Shown here piece by piece: positions 34,818-41,885 of a DNA stretch of 64,000 bases. Source of the stretch: Bacillota bacterium (GTDB lineage: Bacteria; Bacillota; Clostridia; Peptostreptococcales; Anaerovoracaceae); assembly GCA_017459895.1 (NCBI GenBank), contig JAFUCA010000010.1:43727-107726 (forward strand), in the 5' to 3' direction. Made by a program: the position numbers and the translations under genes. Below the pieces are notes generated by a model, which did not search any database, was not told the DNA's origin, and was given only the letters and a program-made list of their open reading frames with translations. The stretch's first letter is position 1. Each line of letters begins with the position of its first letter.

Positions 34818-35969
34818 ATGGCAGAAGAACGAACATTTCATATCGGACCGATCCGGCCGCCCAGTGAAGCGGCCAGTCTCCTGCTGCAGGTGACGCGGGG
34901 GTGCACATGGAACAGGTGCAGATTCTGCAATCTGTATCGGGACACGCACTTCAAGGCCTACAGCGCGGACGAGGTTAAGCGGGACATCGATGTCATCGCG
35001 GCTTACGCGGAGGAGATCCGCGAATTTTGCCATGACAGCAGATGGGATCTGGATGGACTGAACCTGCGGCTGGGAGCGCTTGCGGATGGGAACGCCAGGC
35101 AGTGCTTCTACATGGTGGCTCAGTGGCTTCTGAACGGGGGCGAGAATGTATTTCTTCAGGATGGGAACACGACCGCCCTCAGCAGCGGCCGGCTGTCGGA
35201 TGTGCTGATCTATCTGAAGAAGACGTTCCCGCAGATCCGCAGGATCACCTCCTATGGACGGGCGGAGGAACTGTCGCGCCACGACGCAGAATACTATGCG
35301 GAACTGAAGGCGGCGGGGCTTGACCGCATCCACTCGGGTTTTGAGACCGGCTCTGACCGGGTACTGGAGATGATCCACAAGGGAACGACGGCGGGGCACG
35401 AGATCACAGCGGGAAAGAACATCCGCGCCGGCGGCATTGAACTGAGCGTCTATTTCATGCCGGGCATCGGCGGCAGGGAGCTGTCGCGGGACAATGCGGA
35501 GGGGACGGCCCGGGTGCTGAACGAAGTGGATCCGGACTTCCTGCGGATCAGAACGGCTGCAGTGAAACCGGGGACGGAGCTGTATGAGGATTTTCGCAAA
35601 GGCTGGTCCAGCCTTTGCAGTGATGATGAGAAGATCCGGGAGATCCGCCGGGTCATTGAACTGGCAAAAGGCGTATCTACCCGGCTGGTCAGCGACCATA
35701 TGGTCAATCTGCTGCAGGATGTGGAAGGAAGTCTGGGATCAGCAGCAGACCGGAAACGGATGCTGGGCCGGATCGATCAGTATCTGGAACTCGAAGAGGT
35801 TGATCGAAGGGTGTTCCAGCTTTTGCGAAGGACGCTGCGGGCCTACGATCTGGATGACCTGCAGCAGATCCCGCAGGAGCAGATGGAGCAGATCCGGCAG
35901 GCGGTTTCCCGGGATTCCGACAAGCGCTGGAATGAGAAGATCAATGAGTATATCAGCAGATATATTTGA
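34818..35969 (+). CDS. Radical SAM protein (CX4CX2C variant)
   Basis: The 383-residue protein binds a 4Fe-4S cluster through C29, C34 and C37 (GCTWNRCRFCNLY). This CX4CX2C spacing differs from the common CX3CX2C but is seen in a COG1032-like branch. A radical SAM barrel follows (FLQDGNT, GRAEELSRH, GLDRIHSGFETGSDRVL) with FMPGIGG near the end. Substrate unknown. An inverted pair of the dispersed word lies inside it at 35596-35618, encoding RKGWSSLC. The gene ends before a 670-base gap. Confidence 0.82.
   Translation: MAEERTFHIGPIRPPSEAASLLLQVTRGCTWNRCRFCNLYRDTHFKAYSADEVKRDIDVIAAYAEEIREFCHDSRWDLDGLNLRLGALADGNARQCFYMVAQWLLNGGENVFLQDGNTTALSSGRLSDVLIYLKKTFPQIRRITSYGRAEELSRHDAEYYAELKAAGLDRIHSGFETGSDRVLEMIHKGTTAGHEITAGKNIRAGGIELSVYFMPGIGGRELSRDNAEGTARVLNEVDPDFLRIRTAAVKPGTELYEDFRKGWSSLCSDDEKIREIRRVIELAKGVSTRLVSDHMVNLLQDVEGSLGSAADRKRMLGRIDQYLELEEVDRRVFQLLRRTLRAYDLDDLQQIPQEQMEQIRQAVSRDSDKRWNEKINEYISRYI
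35596..35618. repeat. Perfect inverted pair of GCAAAGGCTGG
   Basis: GCAAAGGCTGG (35596-35606), one T, then CCAGCCTTTGC (35608-35618): a perfect 23-base palindrome with a single central base, inside the radical SAM gene. Confidence 0.95.
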
Positions 35970-36514
35970 TGCGAGGCAGAAGCAGTGCGGGCAGAGCGCA
36001 AGTGAAAGCTCAAAAAGAATGTGTGCGGCCAGTTTGTGCTCAGAAGCCTGAGCATTGGACAGGAGCCCTGATTTCAAGGGGTCGGTCTCTCTTCTTGCTT
36101 CCAGAAGGTCTCAGTCAGAACCGCTTCCGTTTAAAGGCGATCACAATAACCGTCAGATGAGTTACTTTTCAGGCGGTCGCCAGTTACTCACAAACCTTTC
36201 CCGCAGAGACAGATTTTTGATGAGGACGGAACGAAACGCCGCATTTCTTTCGCTGGTTCGATCCATATGTTCTGGCTCGGTCCAATCGAACTCGTAAAAT
36301 ATAAATAATCGGGACAAATCCCATTCGCTGATGTTTGAAATCGAGGATTTGTCCCAAAGGATCCTAAGATATTCGAGCTTTCGATCCACGTGCATCAAAA
36401 GAGCCTATATCGTCGTTGTTATTGGACGGAGCATGGCAAGGCATTGCATCTCGCAGGCGATGTGTGAACAGTAACTCAGATGAAACTGACAGACCATCTT
36501 CACCAATAATTCAC

Positions 36515-36543
36515 TTGTCTTTGTTTCTTTGTTCGTCTATACT
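36515..36543 (+). promoter_or_regulatory. Promoter of rubrerythrin
   Basis: TTGTCT (36515-36520) and TATACT (36538-36543) are exactly 17 bases apart. Confidence 0.65.
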
Positions 36544-36550
36544 ATGATCA

Positions 36551-36624
36551 GGAAGTGACGAAAGTCATTTCCCATCGCTGAAGGTTACGAGGCTGGCTCA
36601 TGGAGTCAGTCTCGTTTGATAACC
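36551..36624 (+). promoter_or_regulatory. Structured 5' leader of rubrerythrin
   Basis: Two stems follow the promoter: GGAAGTGAC-GAAA-GTCATTTCC with a GNRA tetraloop (36551-36572), and a longer one closing with GGTTA/TAACC (36583-36624) and containing CGAGGCTG/CAGTCTCG. The structure ends about 10 bases before the ribosome site. It may be a regulatory leader; I do not recognise a known riboswitch. Confidence 0.5.
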
Positions 36625-36643
36625 AAAGAAGGAGGATAATATC

Positions 36644-37300
36644 ATGGCAAAGTACAAGTGCAAAGTATGCGGAGAGATCTTTGAAGCCGCAGCCGGCGAA
36701 TCCCCGGTCTGCCCCCGCTGCAAGCAGAGCGGTGACAAGCTGGAGCTGATTGAAGAAGCGAAAGCGAACCCCTATGCCGGAACCCAGACCGAGAAGAACC
36801 TGATGGCGGCGTTCGCAGGGGAGTCGGAAGCCAGAAATAAGTACACCTATTTCGCATCCAGGGCCAAAAAGGACGGATTCGAGCAGATCTCCGCGCTGTT
36901 TCTGAAAACCGCGGATAACGAGAAGGAGCATGCGAAGCTTTGGTTTAAGGAATTGAACGGAATCGGTTCCACCCCGGAGAACCTGGCAGCTGCAGCGGAC
37001 GGCGAAAACTACGAGTGGACTGATATGTACGAGGGATTCGCGAAGACAGCCGAAGAAGAAGGCTTTACGGAGCTCGCCGAGAAGTTCCGCGGCGTAGCAG
37101 CGATCGAGAAGCATCATGAGGAGCGCTACCGTGCACTGCTTCACAATGTTGAAATGCAGGAGGTCTTCCGTAAGAGCGAAGTCAAGGTTTGGGAGTGCAG
37201 GAACTGCGGTCATATCGTGGTCGGTACCTATGCTCCGGAAATCTGCCCGGTCTGCGCTCATCCCCAGAGCTTCTTCGAGGTGAACGCGGAGAATTATTAA
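36644..37300 (+). CDS. Rubrerythrin with rubredoxin-like domains at both ends
   Basis: Rubrerythrin reduces hydrogen peroxide in anaerobes. The 218-residue protein has an N-terminal rubredoxin-like zinc/iron site (C6, C9, C23, C26), a ferritin-like diiron domain ([18 protein letters not shown], then [11 protein letters not shown] and [11 protein letters not shown]), and a C-terminal rubredoxin (C185, C188, C201, C204). Classical proteins carry only the C-terminal domain and reverse rubrerythrins only the N-terminal one, so this double form is less common. AGAAGGAGG precedes the ATG. Confidence 0.92.
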   Translation: MAKYKCKVCGEIFEAAAGESPVCPRCKQSGDKLELIEEAKANPYAGTQTEKNLMAAFAGESEARNKYTYFASRAKKDGFEQISALFLKTADNEKEHAKLWFKELNGIGSTPENLAAAADGENYEWTDMYEGFAKTAEEEGFTELAEKFRGVAAIEKHHEERYRALLHNVEMQEVFRKSEVKVWECRNCGHIVVGTYAPEICPVCAHPQSFFEVNAENY

Positions 37301-37301
37301 A

Positions 37302-37781
37302 GTGATCCTTCACCATCCATTTGGGCCGATCTTCAGCCCCCACAGCAGAGTGCTGATCCTGGGATCCTTCCCATCGGTCAAGTCCCGGGAGCAGGCGTTT
37401 TTCTACGGGCATCCCCGGAACCGTTTCTGGGGGATGCTCGCTGCGATTTTTGAATGCCCGAAACCGGAGACCATCGAGGAGAAAACAGCGCTGGTGATCG
37501 ATCACGATCTGGCGCTCTGGGATTCCATCGCAAGCTGTGAGATCCGGGGGTCTTCGGATGTCAGCATTCGGAATGCCCGGGCCAATGATCTGAGCGTGAT
37601 TCTGGACCACAGCCGGGTGGAGCGGATCTGCTGCAACGGGAAGAAGTCCTTCGAACTGTACCAGAAGCATATCGAACCGGTGACCGGCATGAAAGCCCTC
37701 TGCCTGCCTTCGACCAGCCCGGCGAACGCCCAGTGGACGATGCAAAGGCTGGTGGAAGCCTGGTCCGTGATCCGCGGATAA
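37302..37781 (+). CDS. Hypoxanthine-DNA glycosylase (UDG superfamily)
   Basis: The 159-residue protein has LILGSFPSVKSREQ near the N-terminus, then YGHPRNRFWGML and a C-terminal LPSTSPANAQWT, matching the DNA-deoxyinosine glycosylase branch (TIGR04274) of the uracil-DNA glycosylase superfamily. It removes deaminated adenine from DNA. The start is GTG at 37302, one base after the rubrerythrin stop, so the two are cotranscribed; both handle damage-type stress. Confidence 0.85.
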   Translation: MILHHPFGPIFSPHSRVLILGSFPSVKSREQAFFYGHPRNRFWGMLAAIFECPKPETIEEKTALVIDHDLALWDSIASCEIRGSSDVSIRNARANDLSVILDHSRVERICCNGKKSFELYQKHIEPVTGMKALCLPSTSPANAQWTMQRLVEAWSVIRG

Positions 37782-37802
37782 TGAGAAAAGTCCCATCCCC
37801 CG

Positions 37803-38423
37803 TCACAGGCTGTGACGCTGGAACCGGACGCGATAGGCCCCCAGGATCTTCCGGCAGGGAATGGCAGCGGCGTTTGCCGCAGTAAGGGGAAGGGATTCAT
37901 ATTCTCTTGCCGGCGGCTCGGGATATGCCGGCAGCATGTCACCGGTGCTGACCCCGCAGGCATCGTCCTCGTGAAAGAGCCACCGGAATCTGCAGTCACA
38001 GAATTCCCGGTCTGCGCGAATCACCTCTGCCGGTTTGAATGCGATGTCTTCTCCCGGGAAAAAGCATCCCTCGTTGTCCTTCTCCGCAGGGCAGCCGCCG
38101 GCGATGCCGGTCCCCCGAAAGGAAATATTCAGAAACGGCGCCGTAAATGCAGTCTTTGCAGGATCAAACTGAAGATCATCTCCCGAGGAGCTGTTCCACC
38201 GGTGGATGTTCAGCCATCCTCTGCGGCCGTCCGCCTCCACGGGGGTATTGAATTCGATATAAACCTCTTTCTCATCTCGGATTTCCGCATTGATGCGCAG
38301 CACCGGCCGCAGCGACGCGAACCCCTCCGGGAGCATGGCGCGGATCCGGTCCTGTTCGATGAGGTAGGCCATCACGTACTGTTCCACATTCACTGGGGAC
38401 TCCGGTTTCGGATCTTTCTTCAA
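37803..38423 (-). CDS. Uncharacterised protein, possibly acetoacetate-decarboxylase-like fold
   Basis: The 206-residue protein is soluble with no signal peptide. The opening EQYVMAYLIEQDRIRAMLPEGF and the IRDEKEVYIEFNTPV stretch recall proteins of the acetoacetate decarboxylase / DUF2071 fold, but I cannot point to a catalytic lysine with confidence. AGGAGATGAC lies upstream of the ATG on the minus strand. It lies downstream of the TyrR-like regulator gene in the same direction with a 31-base gap holding a GCAAAGGCTGG word, so cotranscription is possible. Confidence 0.55.
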   Translation of the reverse strand: MKKDPKPESPVNVEQYVMAYLIEQDRIRAMLPEGFASLRPVLRINAEIRDEKEVYIEFNTPVEADGRRGWLNIHRWNSSSGDDLQFDPAKTAFTAPFLNISFRGTGIAGGCPAEKDNEGCFFPGEDIAFKPAEVIRADREFCDCRFRWLFHEDDACGVSTGDMLPAYPEPPAREYESLPLTAANAAAIPCRKILGAYRVRFQRHSL

Positions 38424-38454
38424 AAGCTGTCATCTCCTTTCACGCAAAGGCTGG

Positions 38455-39822
38455 TCATTTCCGGTATTTGTTCAGGATACGGGATACGGTGGACTGGTTG
38501 ACCCCCAGTGCCTCCGCGGTCTTATGCGTCGTTTTGTAAACTTCAAAAGCTCGCTTCACCAGCTGCTCCTCCAGCTGGTGTTTTGCTTCTTTGAGGGGAA
38601 TGATATCCTCGCAGTAGACGCTGCCATGATCGTTATCGTTTTCCTGATTGCCGTGAAGCACTTCGTAGATGGTTTCCCCCAGGATCACCGGTCCGTCGGA
38701 CATGATGTAGGCGCTCTCAATGGTCTGATCCAGCTCGATCAGATTGCCGGGCCAGGAGTGGGAGGCCAGCTTGCCCAGAGCATCCCGGCTGAGGATCTTC
38801 TTCGTTCGATACTTGTTGTTGTACCGGGAAATGTACTGGTTGGCCAGATAGGGGATATCCTTGATACGGCTGCGCAGAGGAGGAATGTTGATGGGAACCG
38901 TTGCCAGCCGGTAATAGAGCGGCTTCATAAACATGCCGGTCTCGCTGAGAGACTGCAGATCCATGCCGGTCATGGCGACGATGCGGGCGGTGGAGCTGAC
39001 CTCGCGGTTGCCTCCGGCCCGTTTGAACTTACCGGTATCGATGTATTCAAAGAGCTTTGACTGGACCCGCAGCGGCATATAGCTGATGTTGTTCAGGGCC
39101 AGCGTTCCCCGGTTGGCGAAGTCCAGCTTGCCCTGACGGATGGAACGGGTCTTGCCGTCGCTGGTTTCGATCTCCTGACCGAAGATTTCCCGCTCCAGGA
39201 AATCCGAGTCATCGCTGGTGCAGTTGACAACGATGAAGGGTTCTTCGCTTCGATTGCCGAAGAAGTGAATGTATCTTGCGGCCACATGTTTGCCGGTACC
39301 GGATTCTCCGAAGATGAGAACCGGAATATCCATGGAGGAGACCCGCTCCAGCGTCGCCCGGACCTTCACGCTGGCAGGATCCACGGTTTCAAAATCGATG
39401 TTGCGGGACAGCTCGCGCTTCAGCGTCTGGATCTCCTGCTGCTGCTGATTGAGGGTCTCCAGAAGGTCGTTGACGGCCTCGATGTCCTGCGATGTGGTGA
39501 AGACCATGGAGATGTCGCCGTGATCATCGAACAGGGGAACGCCGGTGGCGATGATCTGCTTGCCGTTCTTCAGATGCTGCAGAACGCTGACGGTCTTTCG
39601 TTCCTTCAGTACCCGCAGAGTGCTGCTCTCCTCGAAGTAGCCCTCGTTCAGCAGATCACGGATGTTGCGGCCGATGATGTTGTCAACGTCCAGTTCATTG
39701 ATCTCGATCGATGCCGGGTTGACGAACAGCACGTTGCCTTCTCCGTCGCTGACGAAGATTTCAACGCCGAGGTTCTCGACGATGGTCCGATAGATGTTGG
39801 AATCCAATTCGTTTTTATACAT
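38455..39822 (-). CDS. TyrR-like PAS/AAA+/HTH regulator lacking the sigma-54 loop
   Basis: The 455-residue protein has a PAS domain (about 10-115), a coiled segment with QQQQE, an AAA+ domain of the sigma-54 activator type (Walker A GESGTGKH at 172-179, later WPGNLIEL), and a C-terminal Fis-type HTH (AEALGVNQSTVSRIL). The GAFTGA loop that contacts sigma-54 is missing and the Walker B acids are replaced (GTLALNNIS where GTLFLDEI is usual). Like TyrR it probably acts on a sigma-70 promoter. The ATG at 39822 has AAAGGAGGATG upstream. It is divergent from the CoA-transferase gene across a long palindrome. Confidence 0.85.
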   Translation of the reverse strand: MYKNELDSNIYRTIVENLGVEIFVSDGEGNVLFVNPASIEINELDVDNIIGRNIRDLLNEGYFEESSTLRVLKERKTVSVLQHLKNGKQIIATGVPLFDDHGDISMVFTTSQDIEAVNDLLETLNQQQQEIQTLKRELSRNIDFETVDPASVKVRATLERVSSMDIPVLIFGESGTGKHVAARYIHFFGNRSEEPFIVVNCTSDDSDFLEREIFGQEIETSDGKTRSIRQGKLDFANRGTLALNNISYMPLRVQSKLFEYIDTGKFKRAGGNREVSSTARIVAMTGMDLQSLSETGMFMKPLYYRLATVPINIPPLRSRIKDIPYLANQYISRYNNKYRTKKILSRDALGKLASHSWPGNLIELDQTIESAYIMSDGPVILGETIYEVLHGNQENDNDHGSVYCEDIIPLKEAKHQLEEQLVKRAFEVYKTTHKTAEALGVNQSTVSRILNKYRK

Positions 39823-39878
39823 GGCGTCATCCTCCTTTAAGAGAATTATACAGGAAAACGGACCGGAATGCCACAAAA

Positions 39879-39916
39879 TATGCGAATATGCATTGCAGAA
39901 AATGCATATTCGCATA
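39879..39916. promoter_or_regulatory. Long palindromic operator between regulator and CoA-transferase genes
   Basis: TATGCGAATATGCATT and its exact reverse complement are separated by 6 bases (39879-39894 and 39901-39916). Each arm also holds a TGC-N6-GCA dyad. It lies about 60 bases from the regulator start and 120 bases from the CoA-transferase start. No sigma-54 GG-N10-GC promoter was found nearby. Confidence 0.8.
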
Positions 39917-40035
39917 GATTGCGTTTTAAATGTTCAGAATTCTCATGAATTTGAAGGGGCTCCATATTAAAATGCAGGCAACGAAGGATATGTGCTATCA
40001 GTTATCGTACGAACGATTTGCAGGAGGTAAACAGA

Positions 40036-41496
40036 ATGGAAATCGCAGGTGGAACACTTACAAACTGGCAAAAGCTGTATGAAGAGAAAAAGATGACAGC
40101 CGAGGAAGCGGTCACACTGATCAAATCGGAAGATCACGTTATTTTCGGACACTGCGTCAGCGAGCCGGCCGCGCTGGTCGACGCGATGGTGGCCAATCAC
40201 GAGGAATATCGAAATGTACATATTACGCACATGGTATCCCTGGGTAAAGGAGAGTATACGAAACCGGAATACGCGAAGAACTTCGTATTCGAAGGTGTGT
40301 TCTGCGGAGCCGGAACCAGAAAAAGCGTAGCTGAAGGACGCGGCGACGTAATCCCGGTCTATTTCTCGGAGCTGCCGATCTGGATCCGCCGCGGTATCCT
40401 GAACTTCGACGTATGCCTGGTTCAGCTGTCGCCTCCGGATCAGTGGGGATACTGCAACCTGGGCGTGGAATCCGGTTATACGTTCCAGGCGATCCGATCG
40501 GCGAAGATCGTTATCGCCCAGATCAATAAGAATGTTCCGTTCTCCTATGGAGATACCCATATCCATGTAAGCCAGCTTTCGGCGATCGTCGAGGTCGATG
40601 AGCCTCTGGCAGAGCAGCAGCCGCCGGCAGTGGGAGAGGTGGAGACCGCCATCGGCAAATACTGCGCGTCTCTGATCGAAGACGGTTCTACGCTGCAGCT
40701 GGGTATCGGCGCGATTCCGGATGCGGTTCTCGCGGAGCTGAAGGGCCACCGGCATCTGGGCATCCACTCGGAAATGATCGCGGACGGTGTTCTTGATCTG
40801 GTGGAAGCGGGCGTCATCGACTGCTCCGAAAAGACCCTGCACAAGGGACAGATCGTCGTTACCTTCCTGATGGGAACACGCCGGCTCTATGATTTCGCGG
40901 ATCACAATCCGATGCTGACCCTGCGTCCGGTCGACTACGTCAACGATCCCGCCGTCATCGCAAAGAACAACAAGATGGTCTCGATCAACTCCGCGCTGCA
41001 GGTGGACTTCATGGGACAGGTCGTTGCCGACACCATCGGAACGCGGCAGTTCTCCGGCGTTGGCGGGCAGGTTGACTTCGTCCGCGGTGTCGCCAGATCT
41101 GAGGACGGCAAAGGCATCTCCATCATCGCAATGCCTTCGACGACGAAGAAAAAGGACGGAACCGTGATCTCCAAGATCACCCCCTACATCGATAACGGTG
41201 CTGCCGTAACGACCAACCGGTATGACGTCGATTACATCATTACCGAATACGGCATCGCCAGAATGAAGGGCAAGACCCTGAAGGAACGTGCCAGAGCGCT
41301 GATCCGGATCGCGCATCCGGATGTTCGCGGGGAACTGTGCGATGCATATGAGCTGAGATTCAACGAGCCGGTTACAAGGATTCAGATGCCTCTGACCCGC
41401 AGAACGGCGAAACCGGCTGAGGCGAAAGCAGAGCCGGCGAAGAAGGAAGAGGCTCCCAAGAAAGAGGAGCCGAAGAAAGAGGGCAGGAAAGAATAA
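40036..41496 (+). CDS. Acetyl-CoA hydrolase / CoA-transferase family protein
   Basis: The 486-residue protein matches the 4-hydroxybutyrate / butyryl-CoA:acetate CoA-transferase family: TNWQKLYEEKKMTAEEAV at the start, GVFCGAGTRKSVAEGR, GIGAIPDAVLAELKGHRHLGIHSEM (catalytic Glu region) and GVGGQVDFVRG. It moves CoA between short-chain acids at the end of fermentation. The last 30 residues are an Ala/Glu/Lys/Pro tail unlike family members. AGGAGG precedes the ATG at 40036. The divergent regulator probably controls it. The exact acid pair is unknown. Confidence 0.9.
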   Translation: MEIAGGTLTNWQKLYEEKKMTAEEAVTLIKSEDHVIFGHCVSEPAALVDAMVANHEEYRNVHITHMVSLGKGEYTKPEYAKNFVFEGVFCGAGTRKSVAEGRGDVIPVYFSELPIWIRRGILNFDVCLVQLSPPDQWGYCNLGVESGYTFQAIRSAKIVIAQINKNVPFSYGDTHIHVSQLSAIVEVDEPLAEQQPPAVGEVETAIGKYCASLIEDGSTLQLGIGAIPDAVLAELKGHRHLGIHSEMIADGVLDLVEAGVIDCSEKTLHKGQIVVTFLMGTRRLYDFADHNPMLTLRPVDYVNDPAVIAKNNKMVSINSALQVDFMGQVVADTIGTRQFSGVGGQVDFVRGVARSEDGKGISIIAMPSTTKKKDGTVISKITPYIDNGAAVTTNRYDVDYIITEYGIARMKGKTLKERARALIRIAHPDVRGELCDAYELRFNEPVTRIQMPLTRRTAKPAEAKAEPAKKEEAPKKEEPKKEGRKE

Positions 41497-41515
41497 GAGA
41501 GATTCCCCTTAAAAC

Positions 41516-41561
41516 GGATTCGATACGTTTCACGGTTTTCCCGCGGTTTCGTATTGAAGTT
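41516..41561. repeat. Isolated hairpin after the CoA-transferase gene
   Basis: TTCGATACG (41519-41527) and CGTATTGAA (41550-41558) pair (one G-T) across 22 bases. The spacing resembles a single unit of the hairpin arrays. Confidence 0.5.
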
Positions 41562-41570
41562 TACCTCAAA

Positions 41571-41614
41571 AGAGAAGGGCAGCACGTCGGCATCAGGTGC
41601 TGCCCTTCTCTTTT
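41571..41614 (+). terminator. Terminator after the CoA-transferase gene
   Basis: AGAGAAGGGCAGCAC pairs perfectly with GTGCTGCCCTTCTCT (15 bp) and is followed by TTTT. Confidence 0.92.
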
Positions 41615-41619
41615 CGCTG

Positions 41620-41646
41620 TTATTCCGGGGGAAACCGTGGTATACT
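41620..41646 (+). promoter_or_regulatory. Promoter of the ferredoxin / wall hydrolase pair
   Basis: TATACT (41641-41646) preceded by TTATTC (41620-41625) at 15 bases; the -35 is weak. Confidence 0.4.
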
Positions 41647-41684
41647 GATACAAATCACTGTGAAACGGGAAGAGGGAACAGATT

Positions 41685-41885
41685 ATGATCGTCATTGACA
41701 GAAGAAGATGCGTCAGCTGCGGCGCCTGCAATGCCATCGCGATGACATTCAAATGCATCAAGACGACTCCGGAGTATGAGCTGTACGAGGAGCCTCCGAA
41801 GGAGGGCCGGGATTATGTACAGAAGGTCATGCGGGACTGCTGGGCCAAGTGCATCTATCTGAGCGGGGGAAGCTGGGAAGAATGA
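41685..41885 (+). CDS. Small ferredoxin-like protein
   Basis: The 66-residue protein has C9, C12 and C15 in CVSCGAC, C24, and C52 and C56 near the end. This fits a single 4Fe-4S cluster of the CxxCxxC...C type with two extra cysteines. It may carry electrons in the cytoplasm. Its stop overlaps the start of the secreted hydrolase gene by 4 bases (ATGA), an unexpected partner, since that product is exported. Confidence 0.7.
   Translation: MIVIDRRRCVSCGACNAIAMTFKCIKTTPEYELYEEPPKEGRDYVQKVMRDCWAKCIYLSGGSWEE

Larger units (their letters stand above)
35970..36643. other. Gap of about 670 bases with inverted repeats, promoter and leader of rubrerythrin
   Basis: No gene is credible here. GGGACAAATCCC (36311-36322) and GGATTTGTCCC (36345-36355) form an isolated hairpin. 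GAGTTACTTTTCA (36160-36172) and TGAACAGTAACTC (36465-36477) form a long-range inverted pair (12 of 13) around it. GTTCGAT (36256) and ATCGAAC (36285) are another short pair. The rubrerythrin promoter and structured leader are at 36515-36624. Confidence 0.65.

Noticed and set aside
36238-36428. Extension of the GGGACAAATCCC hairpin into a 73-base array
   Set aside because: Positions 73 bases on either side hold no related motif.
39917-40035. Sigma-54 promoter of the CoA-transferase gene
   Set aside because: No GG-N10-GC pair with good flanks was found.
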